Shown here: positions 1-5,265 of the stretch, piece by piece | Position numbering within the stretch: the first letter of the stretch is position 1 | How the letters are laid out: each line of letters begins with the position of its first letter | Assembly (NCBI GenBank): GCA_012962735.1 | Contig: DTXA01000174.1 | Location: forward strand, 1 to 5,265 | Source: Candidatus Latescibacterota bacterium | Lineage (GTDB): Bacteria > Latescibacterota > 4484-107 > B68-G9 | Reading direction: 5' to 3' | DNA length: 5,265 bases | Position numbers and translations under genes: made by a program | Notes under the pieces: model-generated | Database searches by the model: none | Told to the model about the DNA's origin: nothing | Seen by the model: only the letters and a program-made list of their open reading frames with translations

Positions 1-881
1 ACATCCACTAAGTATCTCAAATACGGTCCGGACAGGGCGCAGAGCCCCTCCGCATGGGACACATCTAAGTGGGTGCTCACCGGGTGCTCCATCCCATGGA
101 GCGCCGTAGTGCCTCCGCCGTTGATGGCCATCCCCGCGGCCGTACAGGCCCAGGACATCCCCTCCCTGGCCTCCCTGTCGGCCCCATCCCGGACCGCCCT
201 CCTCAGGAACCTCGCCACCCCCCTTATCGCCTGCTCGGCCATGGCTGCCACCACCGGCTGGCTCCTGTTCCCAACGAATGCCTCTAAGGCATGGAATAAC
301 ACGTCCATCCCCGTGATCGCCGTCTGCCTTGGGGGGAGGCTCAGGGTGAGCTCCGGGTCCACGATAGAGGCTCTGGGATACGTGAAGGGAGGCCGGTTGA
401 GCGCCCGTTTCTCCTTGATGTCCGGATTTGTCAGCACGGCATAAGGATTGGCCTCGGTCCCCGTGCCCGCCGTGGTGGGCACCGCCACCACCGGAAGGGC
501 CTTTTTCGGAAGTTCACCCGTCACATAGTCCCAGACGGGCCTGTCCCCGACCGCCGCTACAGCTACCCCCTTTGCGCAGTCCACGCTGCTTCCGCCTCCC
601 AGACCCACAACAAGATCGCACCTCTCGCTCCGGGCGAGCCTCGCCCCCTCGTACACGACCATAGAGGTGGGATTGGGGGGCACCCCTTCGAAGACCACCG
701 CCTCCACCCCGGCTCCCTTCAACGAGTCCAGAGCCCTGTCCAAAGCCCCGGACCGCCTCACGCTCCCACGACCTATCACCACCAGTGCCCTCCTCCCCAA
801 GGATGCGGCCACCTCCCCCAGCTCCGAGAGCCTTCCCCAGCCGAAGTGTATGGGTACCGGCATATAGTGGTCGAACTTCAT
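1..881 (-). CDS. Iron-type alcohol dehydrogenase, NADPH-dependent butanol dehydrogenase/YqhD-like (3' end cut by window edge)
   Basis: This is a group III (metal-dependent) alcohol dehydrogenase, which interconverts aldehydes or ketones and alcohols with NAD(P)H in the cytosol. The first 293 residues are present; the family is usually about 380-400 long, so roughly the last quarter lies outside the window. The N-terminus MKFDHYMPVPIHFGWG is typical. A nucleotide-binding GLGGGSSVDCAK lies at residues 93-104 and PTTAGTGTEANP at 135-146. All four metal ligands are visible: D193 and H197 in GMDVLFHALE, H262 in LHGMEH and H276 in VSHAEG. RGSVRRSG at 38-45 resembles the GGSVKKTG segment of YqhD rather than the aspartate-bearing NAD-type segment of FucO, suggesting NADP(H) use (inference). 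The ATG start is preceded by GGGGGTG about 4 bases upstream. It lies 64 bases downstream of the small membrane protein gene on the same strand, so co-transcription is possible but not shown. The substrate cannot be told from sequence. Confidence 0.93.
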   Translation of the reverse strand, partial: MKFDHYMPVPIHFGWGRLSELGEVAASLGRRALVVIGRGSVRRSGALDRALDSLKGAGVEAVVFEGVPPNPTSMVVYEGARLARSERCDLVVGLGGGSSVDCAKGVAVAAVGDRPVWDYVTGELPKKALPVVAVPTTAGTGTEANPYAVLTNPDIKEKRALNRPPFTYPRASIVDPELTLSLPPRQTAITGMDVLFHALEAFVGNRSQPVVAAMAEQAIRGVARFLRRAVRDGADREAREGMSWACTAAGMAINGGGTTALHGMEHPVSTHLDVSHAEGLCALSGPYLRYLVD

Positions 882-945
882 CAACACCCCCAAGGAATGG
901 TCGTCCACTTTAAATTTTCCCCTTCGATATGATCGTCTATTTGAG

Positions 946-1296
946 CTAAAAAAGGAAGTTTCGGACCGCGAAGATTGCCATCAATACCACCCCCGCACCG
1001 AACGCTCCCGCACATCCCAGAAAGCAAGCCAAGGCCACAGGCCGGACCCGCTTGGCCAGGGAGGTGTAGGGGCCTTCGAACGGGTGGAGGAGGAAGTAGA
1101 ATGACTTAAAGGCCAGGCCGAAGAACACCGCCACCCCCTCCACATACAGCCCGGCCATCAGCACTCCCGCCCAGGGGGCGGGAGCTGGTATCCTCCAGGC
1201 GAAGAGGACCGAGGAAAACGAAGCCACCACCCCCAAGGCCACCAACAAGCTCACCCATCGGTTGAGCCTCAGGCCGATCGCCTCCCAGTCCCTCAC
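946..1296 (-). CDS. Small three-helix membrane protein of unknown function
   Basis: I do not recognise this 116-residue protein. It has three hydrophobic stretches, roughly residues 15-34, 43-62 and 85-111, with the basic segment AKRVRP at 81-86 before the third, so it is probably an integral membrane protein. The second stretch contains an acidic residue (E53) and is followed by K64, unusual for a simple anchor. The start is GTG, overlapping the TGA stop of the upstream SAM hydrolase gene as GTGA. A clean AGGAGG lies 5 bases upstream, inside the last codons of that gene. This arrangement supports the call as a real gene and implies translational coupling to the SAM hydrolase. A role linked to the hydrolase, for example at the membrane where its products or substrate pass, is only a guess from position. 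Confidence 0.75.
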   Translation of the reverse strand: MRDWEAIGLRLNRWVSLLVALGVVASFSSVLFAWRIPAPAPWAGVLMAGLYVEGVAVFFGLAFKSFYFLLHPFEGPYTSLAKRVRPVALACFLGCAGAFGAGVVLMAIFAVRNFLF

Positions 1297-2096
1297 CTCG
1301 CCCTCCTCATAGTAGCCCTAATATATACCTCCTCGCCTTCCCCCGCCCCCAGGGCCTCCCGGGCGCTTCCCTCCCGCACGGCCACCTCCAGCCTCCCGGT
1401 GCTCCCGAAGAGGGCCAGAGGTGCCCCACGGGCCACGAAGGCATAGGCAGGATAAATCCGCATCCCAACCCCCCCGACTTGCACTTCGACTTCCTCAGGA
1501 GGGAAGGGGAGGTGCTCCCTCCGCACGTTCGTCATCAGGTTGCCGAAGCGGTCCACGTGCACCACCCGGCCCACCACGATGTCCCCTTTCCGCCCGGGGG
1601 AGGGCAGGGAGAGGCACACCCAATCGTCCACCTCCGGGCCGAAGCGCTCGAGGGGAACCCCCCGGACTAAATGGGCCGCCGTCGGGGCGAACACGTCCCG
1701 GCCGTGGAAGGTGGCGCTCACCTTCGGCAGCATCAACTTCCGGTTCTCTATGGAGACCGCCCGGACCGGTGGATCCCGCTCCAGGAGCAGGGAGAAAACC
1801 CCGCTGTCCGGTCCCACGAGGAAGTACCTCCGGGTCCTAAAGATCAAAGCCCTGCGCTCCCCTCCTACCCCAGGGTCCACCACGGCCACGTGCACAGTGC
1901 CATCGGGGAAATACGGACATGCGGCCTCTAAGGCGAATGCCGCATCCCATACTGACTGGGGTGGGACCTCATGGGTGATGTCCACGACGAGCGTCCCGGG
2001 GGCGAGCGAGAGGATGACCCCCTTCATCGCCCCCACAAACCCGTCCTGCGTGCCGAAGTCAGTGGTGAGCGTCACCAAGGTCAAATTCCTTCCCAC
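1293..2096 (-). CDS. S-adenosyl-L-methionine hydrolase (adenosine-forming), DUF62 / SAM hydroxide adenosyltransferase
   Basis: This enzyme family cleaves S-adenosylmethionine with water to adenosine and L-methionine; it is related to the fluorinase and chlorinase SalL, but the common archaeal and thermophile members use hydroxide. The 267-residue length fits. Visible signatures are TLTTDFGTQDGFVGAMKGVI from residue 9, the proline-rich DITHEVPPQ at 39-47, VAVVDPGVGGERR at 70-82, GPDSGVFS at 95-102, FHGRDVFAP at 130-138 and VDRFGNLMTN at 181-190. The D-R-H triad described for the hydrolases appears as D74, R81 and H131. The start is uncertain: the GTG at 2096 overlaps the upstream gene by 16 bases, but TTG at codon 7 or GTG at codon 8 would sit behind AAGGA and give a protein beginning close to the TLTTDFG core. 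It is sandwiched between two membrane protein genes with overlaps on both sides. The physiological role of this family remains unclear. Confidence 0.94.
   Translation of the reverse strand: MGRNLTLVTLTTDFGTQDGFVGAMKGVILSLAPGTLVVDITHEVPPQSVWDAAFALEAACPYFPDGTVHVAVVDPGVGGERRALIFRTRRYFLVGPDSGVFSLLLERDPPVRAVSIENRKLMLPKVSATFHGRDVFAPTAAHLVRGVPLERFGPEVDDWVCLSLPSPGRKGDIVVGRVVHVDRFGNLMTNVRREHLPFPPEEVEVQVGGVGMRIYPAYAFVARGAPLALFGSTGRLEVAVREGSAREALGAGEGEEVYIRATMRRAR
1302..1307 (-). promoter_or_regulatory. Ribosome binding site for the small membrane protein gene
   Basis: AGGAGG read on the minus strand, 5 bases before the GTG start at 1296. It lies within the 3' end of the SAM hydrolase gene and decides the start of the downstream gene. 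Confidence 0.7.
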
Positions 2097-2749
2097 TTAC
2101 CCTCCCTTGCCTCTAAGTATAACAATGTCATAACGATAAGTGGAAAAGGGAGGAAGAGCAGGGCCAAGACCTGCCCCACGGGGGCGGCGAACTGGGGGAG
2201 GAGCTTCCCCGGAAGGGCGATCAACAGGAGGTTGGCCGACAGGAAGAGCACTAAAAGGTACAGCACCCTCCAACCTCGCCCCCGCACCAGCTCCCGGCTC
2301 CTCCTGAGGGCCCCCCATAGGGTCTTCCCCTCCAAGACCGCCACCTGGCCGGCGAACGCGAACCAAACCAAAAAAAGCAAACCCGGAACTACCAAAAGCA
2401 GGAACCCTAAGGCCGTCAAGGCCAGGGCCGGCACAAGGGCGCCCAAAAGCCGCCCCATCACCCCCGCAGATATCGACCCCAGCGCCTCCTCTATCCCTAC
2501 CGGCTCCCCCCTACGGACCTGCGCTGTTGTCCATACCACCACAGCCGTGGCCAGCGTCTGCGCCAGGGTCCCCAATATCCCCATCCACAGGACGGCGACG
2601 CCCACCGGAAGGCCTCTCAGAAGGGAAAGGACGAGGTAATAGGGCAGGTATATCAGGGCCACCGGGCCGAAGAAAGCCGGAAAATAACCTCGGTAGAGCC
2701 TTAATCCCTCGGCCAATACCCCCAAAGCCGACTCCGACGATCGGTCCAC
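2081..2749 (-). CDS. Polytopic membrane protein, YciC / GPDPase-membrane-domain-like, function unknown
   Basis: This 222-residue protein is mostly hydrophobic, with about six probable membrane segments (near residues 24-46, 51-75, 100-119, 120-138, 160-180 and 190-212). The segment VPGLLFLVWFAFAGQVAVLEGKTLWGALRRSRELVRGRGWRV, spread over residues 121-162, follows the pattern of YciC-like proteins and the membrane domain found with glycerophosphodiesterases: a proline-glycine turn, a long helix, then an amphipathic A-L-x-x-S-x-x-L-V-x-G stretch before the next helix. That similarity gives a fold-level call, not a function. The start is GTG with GGAGG 5 bases upstream. It is the first gene of the leftward operon, and its 3' end overlaps the annotated start of the SAM hydrolase gene, indicating coupled expression. 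Confidence 0.85.
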   Translation of the reverse strand: MDRSSESALGVLAEGLRLYRGYFPAFFGPVALIYLPYYLVLSLLRGLPVGVAVLWMGILGTLAQTLATAVVVWTTAQVRRGEPVGIEEALGSISAGVMGRLLGALVPALALTALGFLLLVVPGLLFLVWFAFAGQVAVLEGKTLWGALRRSRELVRGRGWRVLYLLVLFLSANLLLIALPGKLLPQFAAPVGQVLALLFLPFPLIVMTLLYLEAREGKWEGI

Positions 2750-2754
2750 CTTAA

Positions 2755-2759
2755 CCTCC
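2755..2759 (-). promoter_or_regulatory. Ribosome binding site of the first gene of the leftward operon
   Basis: GGAGG on the minus strand, 5 bases before the GTG at 2749. It supports this GTG as the start rather than a later codon. Confidence 0.7.
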
Positions 2760-2971
2760 GCGGGCTTCAGAACAGATATATCTCCAAGAGGCGGTCGCTC
2801 ACTAAGAGGGCTTCCCTTCGGTCTAATATAAGCTAACTGAGGATCTTAGGTGCTATAGACCCCCAGGAAACCCTCTCAGCTTCCCCTTCCTGACCCGCTT
2901 GGCAAGTCTCCGCAGGGCGAAGAACTGGCCCAAAAGCTGGTTGACCCCCTGAACCGATGGCGTCGTCGAGC

Positions 2972-3103
2972 AAGGGCCCGCAGCAGGAGGTATCCAACAT
3001 AGATCAGCCAAAGCACGAGGGCGGTGGTGAGCCTCGGGCCCCATGTCCACCAGGCTGCCCTGGCCCATATGGAGCCGGTGATCAGCATCAATATGCCCCT
3101 TCG
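2972..3103 (-). pseudogene. ccmC: Relic of a CcmC-type haem exporter / cytochrome c biogenesis gene
   Basis: On the minus strand this stretch reads RRGILMLITGSIWARAAW, WTWGPRLTTALVLWLIYVGY and LLLRAL in one frame. It matches the core of CcmC, where a (V/I)TGSxWAKPxWGTWWxWDxRLTSxLVLLFLYxGxxAL pattern forms the tryptophan-rich WWD haem-handling motif plus the next membrane helix. Two defects fall in the motif: the three residues W-G-T expected before WWTW are missing in frame, and the usual aspartate is glycine (WGPRLT). Beyond both ends the similarity is lost: upstream there is no CcmC N-terminal half, and downstream the frame runs into basic, low-complexity sequence and stops at 2876. CcmC is normally about 220-245 residues; only about 44 remain. 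It is therefore most likely a decayed fragment. An alternative is a chance or very divergent short membrane peptide, but the ordered match to the motif argues against this. No other cytochrome c maturation gene is in view. Confidence 0.6.
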
Positions 3104-3136
3104 CCCCGATATCTTTGAGTGTCCTTGTCGGAGGAG

Positions 3137-3166
3137 AATATACCAAATAGAAGAGGGAATTGTCAA
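3137..3166 (-). promoter_or_regulatory. Candidate sigma70-type promoter, leftward
   Basis: A perfect TTGACA (3161-3166) and TATATT (3137-3142), read on the minus strand, are separated by 18 bases. Transcription would begin near 3130 and run leftward through the ccmC relic toward the membrane protein/SAM hydrolase operon, giving a leader of about 380 bases. It may be the operon promoter or a leftover promoter of the decayed gene. Sequence match only. Confidence 0.5.
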
Positions 3167-3250
3167 GGAATTCCGAATGCAACGGGATCTGAAAAATAAC
3201 CGCCAGTTATATGCCCCATACTCTCAGATGCCCTTGGAGAGGAAAAAAAC

Positions 3251-3279
3251 TTGATTTCGACGGGGGAGATGTCTATATT
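3251..3279 (+). promoter_or_regulatory. Candidate sigma70-type promoter for argC
   Basis: TTGATT (3251-3256) and TATATT (3274-3279) are separated by an ideal 17 bases. Transcription would start near 3286, about 105 bases before the argC ATG. It is the best rightward promoter-like match between the divergent genes, and its -10 lies in an inverted repeat. Confidence 0.5.
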
Positions 3280-3292
3280 TCAATGAATATAG
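3273..3292. promoter_or_regulatory. Inverted repeat over the argC -10 box, possible operator
   Basis: Perfect 7-bp arms CTATATT and AATATAG flank a 6-base centre. The repeat covers the candidate -10 box and predicted start point, a position where a bound repressor would block initiation. The half-sites are not in the TGAAT-N4-ATTCA order of a classical ArgR box, so the binding protein is unknown. Part of the symmetry comes from the AT-rich -10 itself. Confidence 0.3.
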
Positions 3293-3390
3293 GTCCAAGC
3301 CATATCGGACAAATATCCCCCAGTCGATGGGAGTACCGAAGTCGTGAGCCCACTGATAACGGCTTAAAGCTCAACAGGTGGGAGAGGGCG

Positions 3391-4404
3391 ATGCGCACAG
3401 CGATATGGGGGGCCACCGGATATACAGGCTCGGAACTGGTGCGGTACCTGCTGAGGCATCCCCGGGCGGAGCTCGCCCTCTTAGTGTCCGAAAGCTCCGC
3501 AGGGGCGAAGTTCTCGGATGTATTTCCGGGGTTCCGGGGGGTGGCGGACCTCGAGTTGGCCCCTCCTTCCGAGCTGGAACGGGTCGAGGTAGAGGTCGTC
3601 TTCTGCTGTCGGGCGCACACCGAGGCGATGGAGGTGGTGCCGAGACTTCTGGAACGGGGGATCAGGGTAGTGGACCTGAGCGCTGACTTCCGTCTGCACT
3701 CAGGGAGGGAATACGAAAGGTGGTATGGGGTGAGGCACACAGCCGAGGAACTCTTAAGGGAAGCCGTGTACGGACTTCCCGAGCTGTACCGGGGACAGAT
3801 ACAGGGAGCCAGACTGGTGGCAAACCCCGGATGTTACCCCACCGCCGCAGCGCTCTCCATCGCGCCGCTTTTGGAGGAAGGGCTGGCCGATCCCGAGGGC
3901 ATCGTGATAGACGCCAAGTCCGGCGTCTCCGGGGCAGGTAGGAAGCTCTCTCTCAGGACCCACTTCGTGGAGGTGTACGGGGACATATCACCCTACAACC
4001 CCGGCCGGACCCACCGGCACACCGGCGAGATGGAACAGGAACTTTCGAAGCTGGCAGGAAGGCCCGTGAGGGTGACCTTCGTACCTCATCTGATGCCCAT
4101 CGACCGCGGCATTTTGTCTGTAGCATACATGCGACTTGCCGAGGACGTAAGCACCGAGGAGCTACTGGGGATCTACGAAAAGCGGTACGCCAGGGAGCCT
4201 TTCGTGAGGGTGGTGGAGGGGTTGCCCCACACGAAGAATGTCTGGGGCACGAACTTTTGCGATGTCTCGGTGCGCCGTGTCGAGGGCACGGACCGAGCCG
4301 TGGCCTTTGCGGCCATGGACAACTTGGGCAAGGGTGCCTCCGGCCAGGCAGTGCAGAACATGAATTTGATGTTCGGGATGGAAGAGACCTTAGGACTGAG
4401 ATGA
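3391..4404 (+). CDS. argC: N-acetyl-gamma-glutamyl-phosphate reductase
   Basis: ArgC performs the third step of arginine biosynthesis: NADPH-dependent reduction of N-acetylglutamyl-5-phosphate to N-acetylglutamate-5-semialdehyde, in the cytosol. The 337-residue length is normal. The N-terminal nucleotide-binding loop is WGATGYTGSELVRYL from residue 6. The catalytic cysteine is C148 in VANPGCYPTAA. KSGVSGAGR follows, then SPYNPGRTHRHTGEMEQEL from residue 200, with the catalytic histidine at H208 or H210, then FVPHLMPIDRGIL and the C-terminal hallmark GASGQAVQNMNLMFGMEET. The reading frame stays open 60 codons upstream to 3211, but the family begins at MRTAIWGATGYTG, and GGGAG lies 6 bases before this ATG, so the start at 3391 is chosen. 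No other arg gene is in the window, so argC is not seen in an arginine cluster here. It is followed after 110 bases by secA on the same strand. Confidence 0.97.
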   Translation: MRTAIWGATGYTGSELVRYLLRHPRAELALLVSESSAGAKFSDVFPGFRGVADLELAPPSELERVEVEVVFCCRAHTEAMEVVPRLLERGIRVVDLSADFRLHSGREYERWYGVRHTAEELLREAVYGLPELYRGQIQGARLVANPGCYPTAAALSIAPLLEEGLADPEGIVIDAKSGVSGAGRKLSLRTHFVEVYGDISPYNPGRTHRHTGEMEQELSKLAGRPVRVTFVPHLMPIDRGILSVAYMRLAEDVSTEELLGIYEKRYAREPFVRVVEGLPHTKNVWGTNFCDVSVRRVEGTDRAVAFAAMDNLGKGASGQAVQNMNLMFGMEETLGLR

Positions 4405-4447
4405 GGCAGGAGATATATCCCAACCAACATCGTTCATTTAGACTTTT

Positions 4448-4464
4448 AGGGCTTTAGATGCCCT
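4448..4464 (+). other. Small hairpin between argC and secA
   Basis: AGGGC and GCCCT form a 5-bp stem with a 7-base loop, 44 bases after the argC stop. No run of T follows, so it is not a convincing intrinsic terminator; read-through from argC into secA is possible. Confidence 0.25.
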
Positions 4465-4473
4465 TCGACAAGG

Positions 4474-4486
4474 TAACCGATGGTTA
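4474..4486. repeat. Short inverted repeat upstream of secA
   Basis: TAACC and GGTTA arms surround a 3-base centre, about 30 bases before the secA start and just upstream of the AT-rich CTATATAA. It could be an operator-like site or a chance palindrome; no -35 box at suitable spacing was found for CTATATAA. Confidence 0.2.
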
Positions 4487-4498
4487 TTCCGGCTATAT

Positions 4499-4508
4499 AA
4501 GGAGGTGA
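4499..4508 (+). promoter_or_regulatory. Full-length Shine-Dalgarno sequence of secA
   Basis: AAGGAGGTGA is complementary over ten bases to the usual bacterial 16S rRNA 3' end and lies 6 bases before the GTG at 4515. It fixes the secA start and is the strongest ribosome binding site in the window. Confidence 0.85.
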
Positions 4509-4514
4509 GCTCAG

Positions 4515-5265
4515 GTGCTCTCCAAGGTCTTGACCAAGGTCTTCGGCAGCAAATACGAGCGGGATATCAAAAGGCTCCGCCCCATAGTGGCCCAGATCAA
4601 CGAGCTATATGAGCAGTTTCATTCGCTCTCCGACGAACAGATGCGGGAGAAAACCCGCTCCTTTATGGCCCGTATAGAAGAGGAGAGGGGACAGATCCGC
4701 TGGGAGATGGAAGGGGAGGACCCGGAAGAGGTCGAAAAGGCTGTCAAAAGGCGCCAGGAGGAGACCCTGGACGAAATCCTCCCCGAGGCGTACGCCCTGG
4801 TCAAGGAGGCCTGCCGGAGGCTGGTGGGACAGAAGTGGGAGGTCCGGGGGCGCGAGATGAGCTGGGATATGATCCCATACGACGTGCAGATAATGGGTGC
4901 CATAGTGCTGCACGAGGGCAAGATCGCCGAGATGGCCACCGGAGAGGGCAAGACCTTGGCGGCAACTATGCCACTGTACCTCAATGCATTAGTTGGAAGG
5001 GGAGCCCACCTCGTCACGGTCAACGACTACTTAGCCGCCAGGGACAGGGAGTGGATGGGCCCGATCTACGAGTTCCTGGGCCTCACCGTGGACCACCTCC
5101 AGAACGAGTGGGACACCCAGCGCCGCAGGCAGGCGTACCAGGCCCACATCACCTACGGCACGAACAACGAATTCGGGTTCGACTACCTCAGGGACAACTA
5201 CAACACTTACAGCCCGGAGGACTTGGTCCAACGGGAACTGTACTACGCCATCGTGGACGAGGTGG
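4515..5265 (+). CDS. secA: Protein translocase ATPase SecA (N-terminal 250 residues, cut by window edge)
   Basis: SecA is the peripheral ATPase that drives unfolded preproteins through the SecYEG channel at the inner membrane. Only the start of the protein (usually 800-1000 or more residues) is present. The GTG start is fixed by a perfect Shine-Dalgarno 6 bases upstream and gives MLSKVLTKVFGSKYERDIKR. Visible motifs are the Q-motif region YDVQIMGAIVLHEGKIAEM (122-140), Walker A ATGEGKT (141-147, lysine K146), VTVNDYLAARD (167-177), TYGTNNEFGFDYLRDN (213-228) and the beginning of Walker B VDEV (247-250). Walker A sits about 38 residues later than in E. coli SecA because of a charged insertion around residues 57-85, before LDEILPEAYALVKEA. 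Such insertions, with this wording around Walker A, are familiar from Bacteroidetes/Chlorobi-type SecA. The known 3' metal-binding tail and most domains lie beyond the window. Confidence 0.97.
   Translation, partial: MLSKVLTKVFGSKYERDIKRLRPIVAQINELYEQFHSLSDEQMREKTRSFMARIEEERGQIRWEMEGEDPEEVEKAVKRRQEETLDEILPEAYALVKEACRRLVGQKWEVRGREMSWDMIPYDVQIMGAIVLHEGKIAEMATGEGKTLAATMPLYLNALVGRGAHLVTVNDYLAARDREWMGPIYEFLGLTVDHLQNEWDTQRRRQAYQAHITYGTNNEFGFDYLRDNYNTYSPEDLVQRELYYAIVDEV

Larger units (their letters stand above)
2750..3390. other. Gene-poor divergent intergenic region
   Basis: This gap of about 640 bases separates the leftward operon from argC. No intact gene is supported in it. It holds a ccmC-like relic (minus strand, about 2972-3103), a minus-strand promoter-like site (3137-3166), a plus-strand promoter-like site (3251-3279) with an overlapping inverted repeat, and the argC leader. 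AT-rich patches near 2771-2783 and 2822-2832 could hold a promoter nearer the leftward operon, but no convincing -35/-10 pair was seen there. A CTAAGA/TCTTAG inverted repeat (2802-2807 with 2844-2849) is widely spaced and probably without meaning. Confidence 0.6.

Noticed and set aside
1421..2639. Long plus-strand open frames opposite the SAM hydrolase and membrane protein genes
   Set aside because: Their translations are proline/arginine-rich and low in complexity, typical antisense shadows of high-GC genes, while the minus strand has clear family matches.
3024..3254. Plus-strand open frame across the ccmC relic
   Set aside because: No motif or good ribosome binding site, and it is antisense to the better-supported CcmC-like translation.
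3273..3292. Classical ArgR (ARG) box
   Set aside because: The half-sites run TTCA then TGAA around the centre, the reverse of the TGAAT...ATTCA order of known ARG boxes.
3211..3390. In-frame 60-codon extension upstream of argC
   Set aside because: The family starts at MRTAIWGATGYTG, the ATG at 3391 has its own ribosome binding site, and the extension contains the promoter-like site and resembles no protein.
3293..3390. tRNA or known riboswitch in the argC leader
   Set aside because: No T-arm GTTCRANNC, no clover-leaf and no recognised aptamer core could be found.
3273..3740. Minus-strand open frame over the argC start
   Set aside because: It is antisense to the conserved ArgC N-terminus and shows no recognisable motif.
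3953..4430. Minus-strand open frames over the 3' half of argC
   Set aside because: Composition is serine/proline/arginine-rich and they lie opposite the conserved ArgC C-terminal region.
4448..4470. Intrinsic terminator after argC
   Set aside because: The hairpin has only five pairs and no T-run follows.
4605..5231. Minus-strand open frames opposite secA
   Set aside because: They are shadows of the SecA coding sequence, whose motifs are unmistakable on the plus strand.

Overview
The window looks like chromosomal DNA from a high-GC bacterium, probably a thermophile from a little-cultured lineage. It is bacterial because it carries secA with a full-length Shine-Dalgarno match (AAGGAGGTGA) and promoter-like sites of the sigma70 type. 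Arginine is often AGG and isoleucine often ATA, and there is a SAM-hydrolase (DUF62) gene; both are common in thermophiles. The SecA N-terminal domain carries an insertion and the wording WDMIPYDVQIMGAIVLHEGKIAEMA, split here as WDMIPYDVQ and IVLHEGKIAEMA, which resembles SecA of the Bacteroidetes/Chlorobi (FCB) assemblage. That placement is an inference. No exact lineage can be named from the sequence alone.

Layout: two divergent transcription units flank a gene-poor gap of about 640 bases (2750-3390). Leftward (minus strand), in order of transcription, are a polytopic membrane protein (2749 to 2081), a SAM hydrolase (2096 to 1293), a small three-helix membrane protein (1296 to 946) and, after a 64-base gap, an iron-type alcohol dehydrogenase cut by the left edge (881 to 1). 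The first three overlap end to end and are very probably one operon. Rightward (plus strand) are argC (arginine biosynthesis, complete) and, after a 110-base gap, secA (protein export motor, first 250 residues only).

The gap holds three things of note: a short relic of a ccmC-type haem-handling gene on the minus strand with a damaged tryptophan motif; a near-consensus promoter-like site on the minus strand next to it; and a good promoter-like site for argC whose -10 box lies inside a 7-bp inverted repeat.

The genes do not form one obvious pathway. argC and secA are housekeeping genes. The leftward operon combines SAM breakdown to adenosine and methionine with two membrane proteins of unknown role, and is the least understood part of the window. 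I found no tRNA, rRNA, CRISPR array, insertion sequence or defence system, and no clear evidence of a wholly new system.
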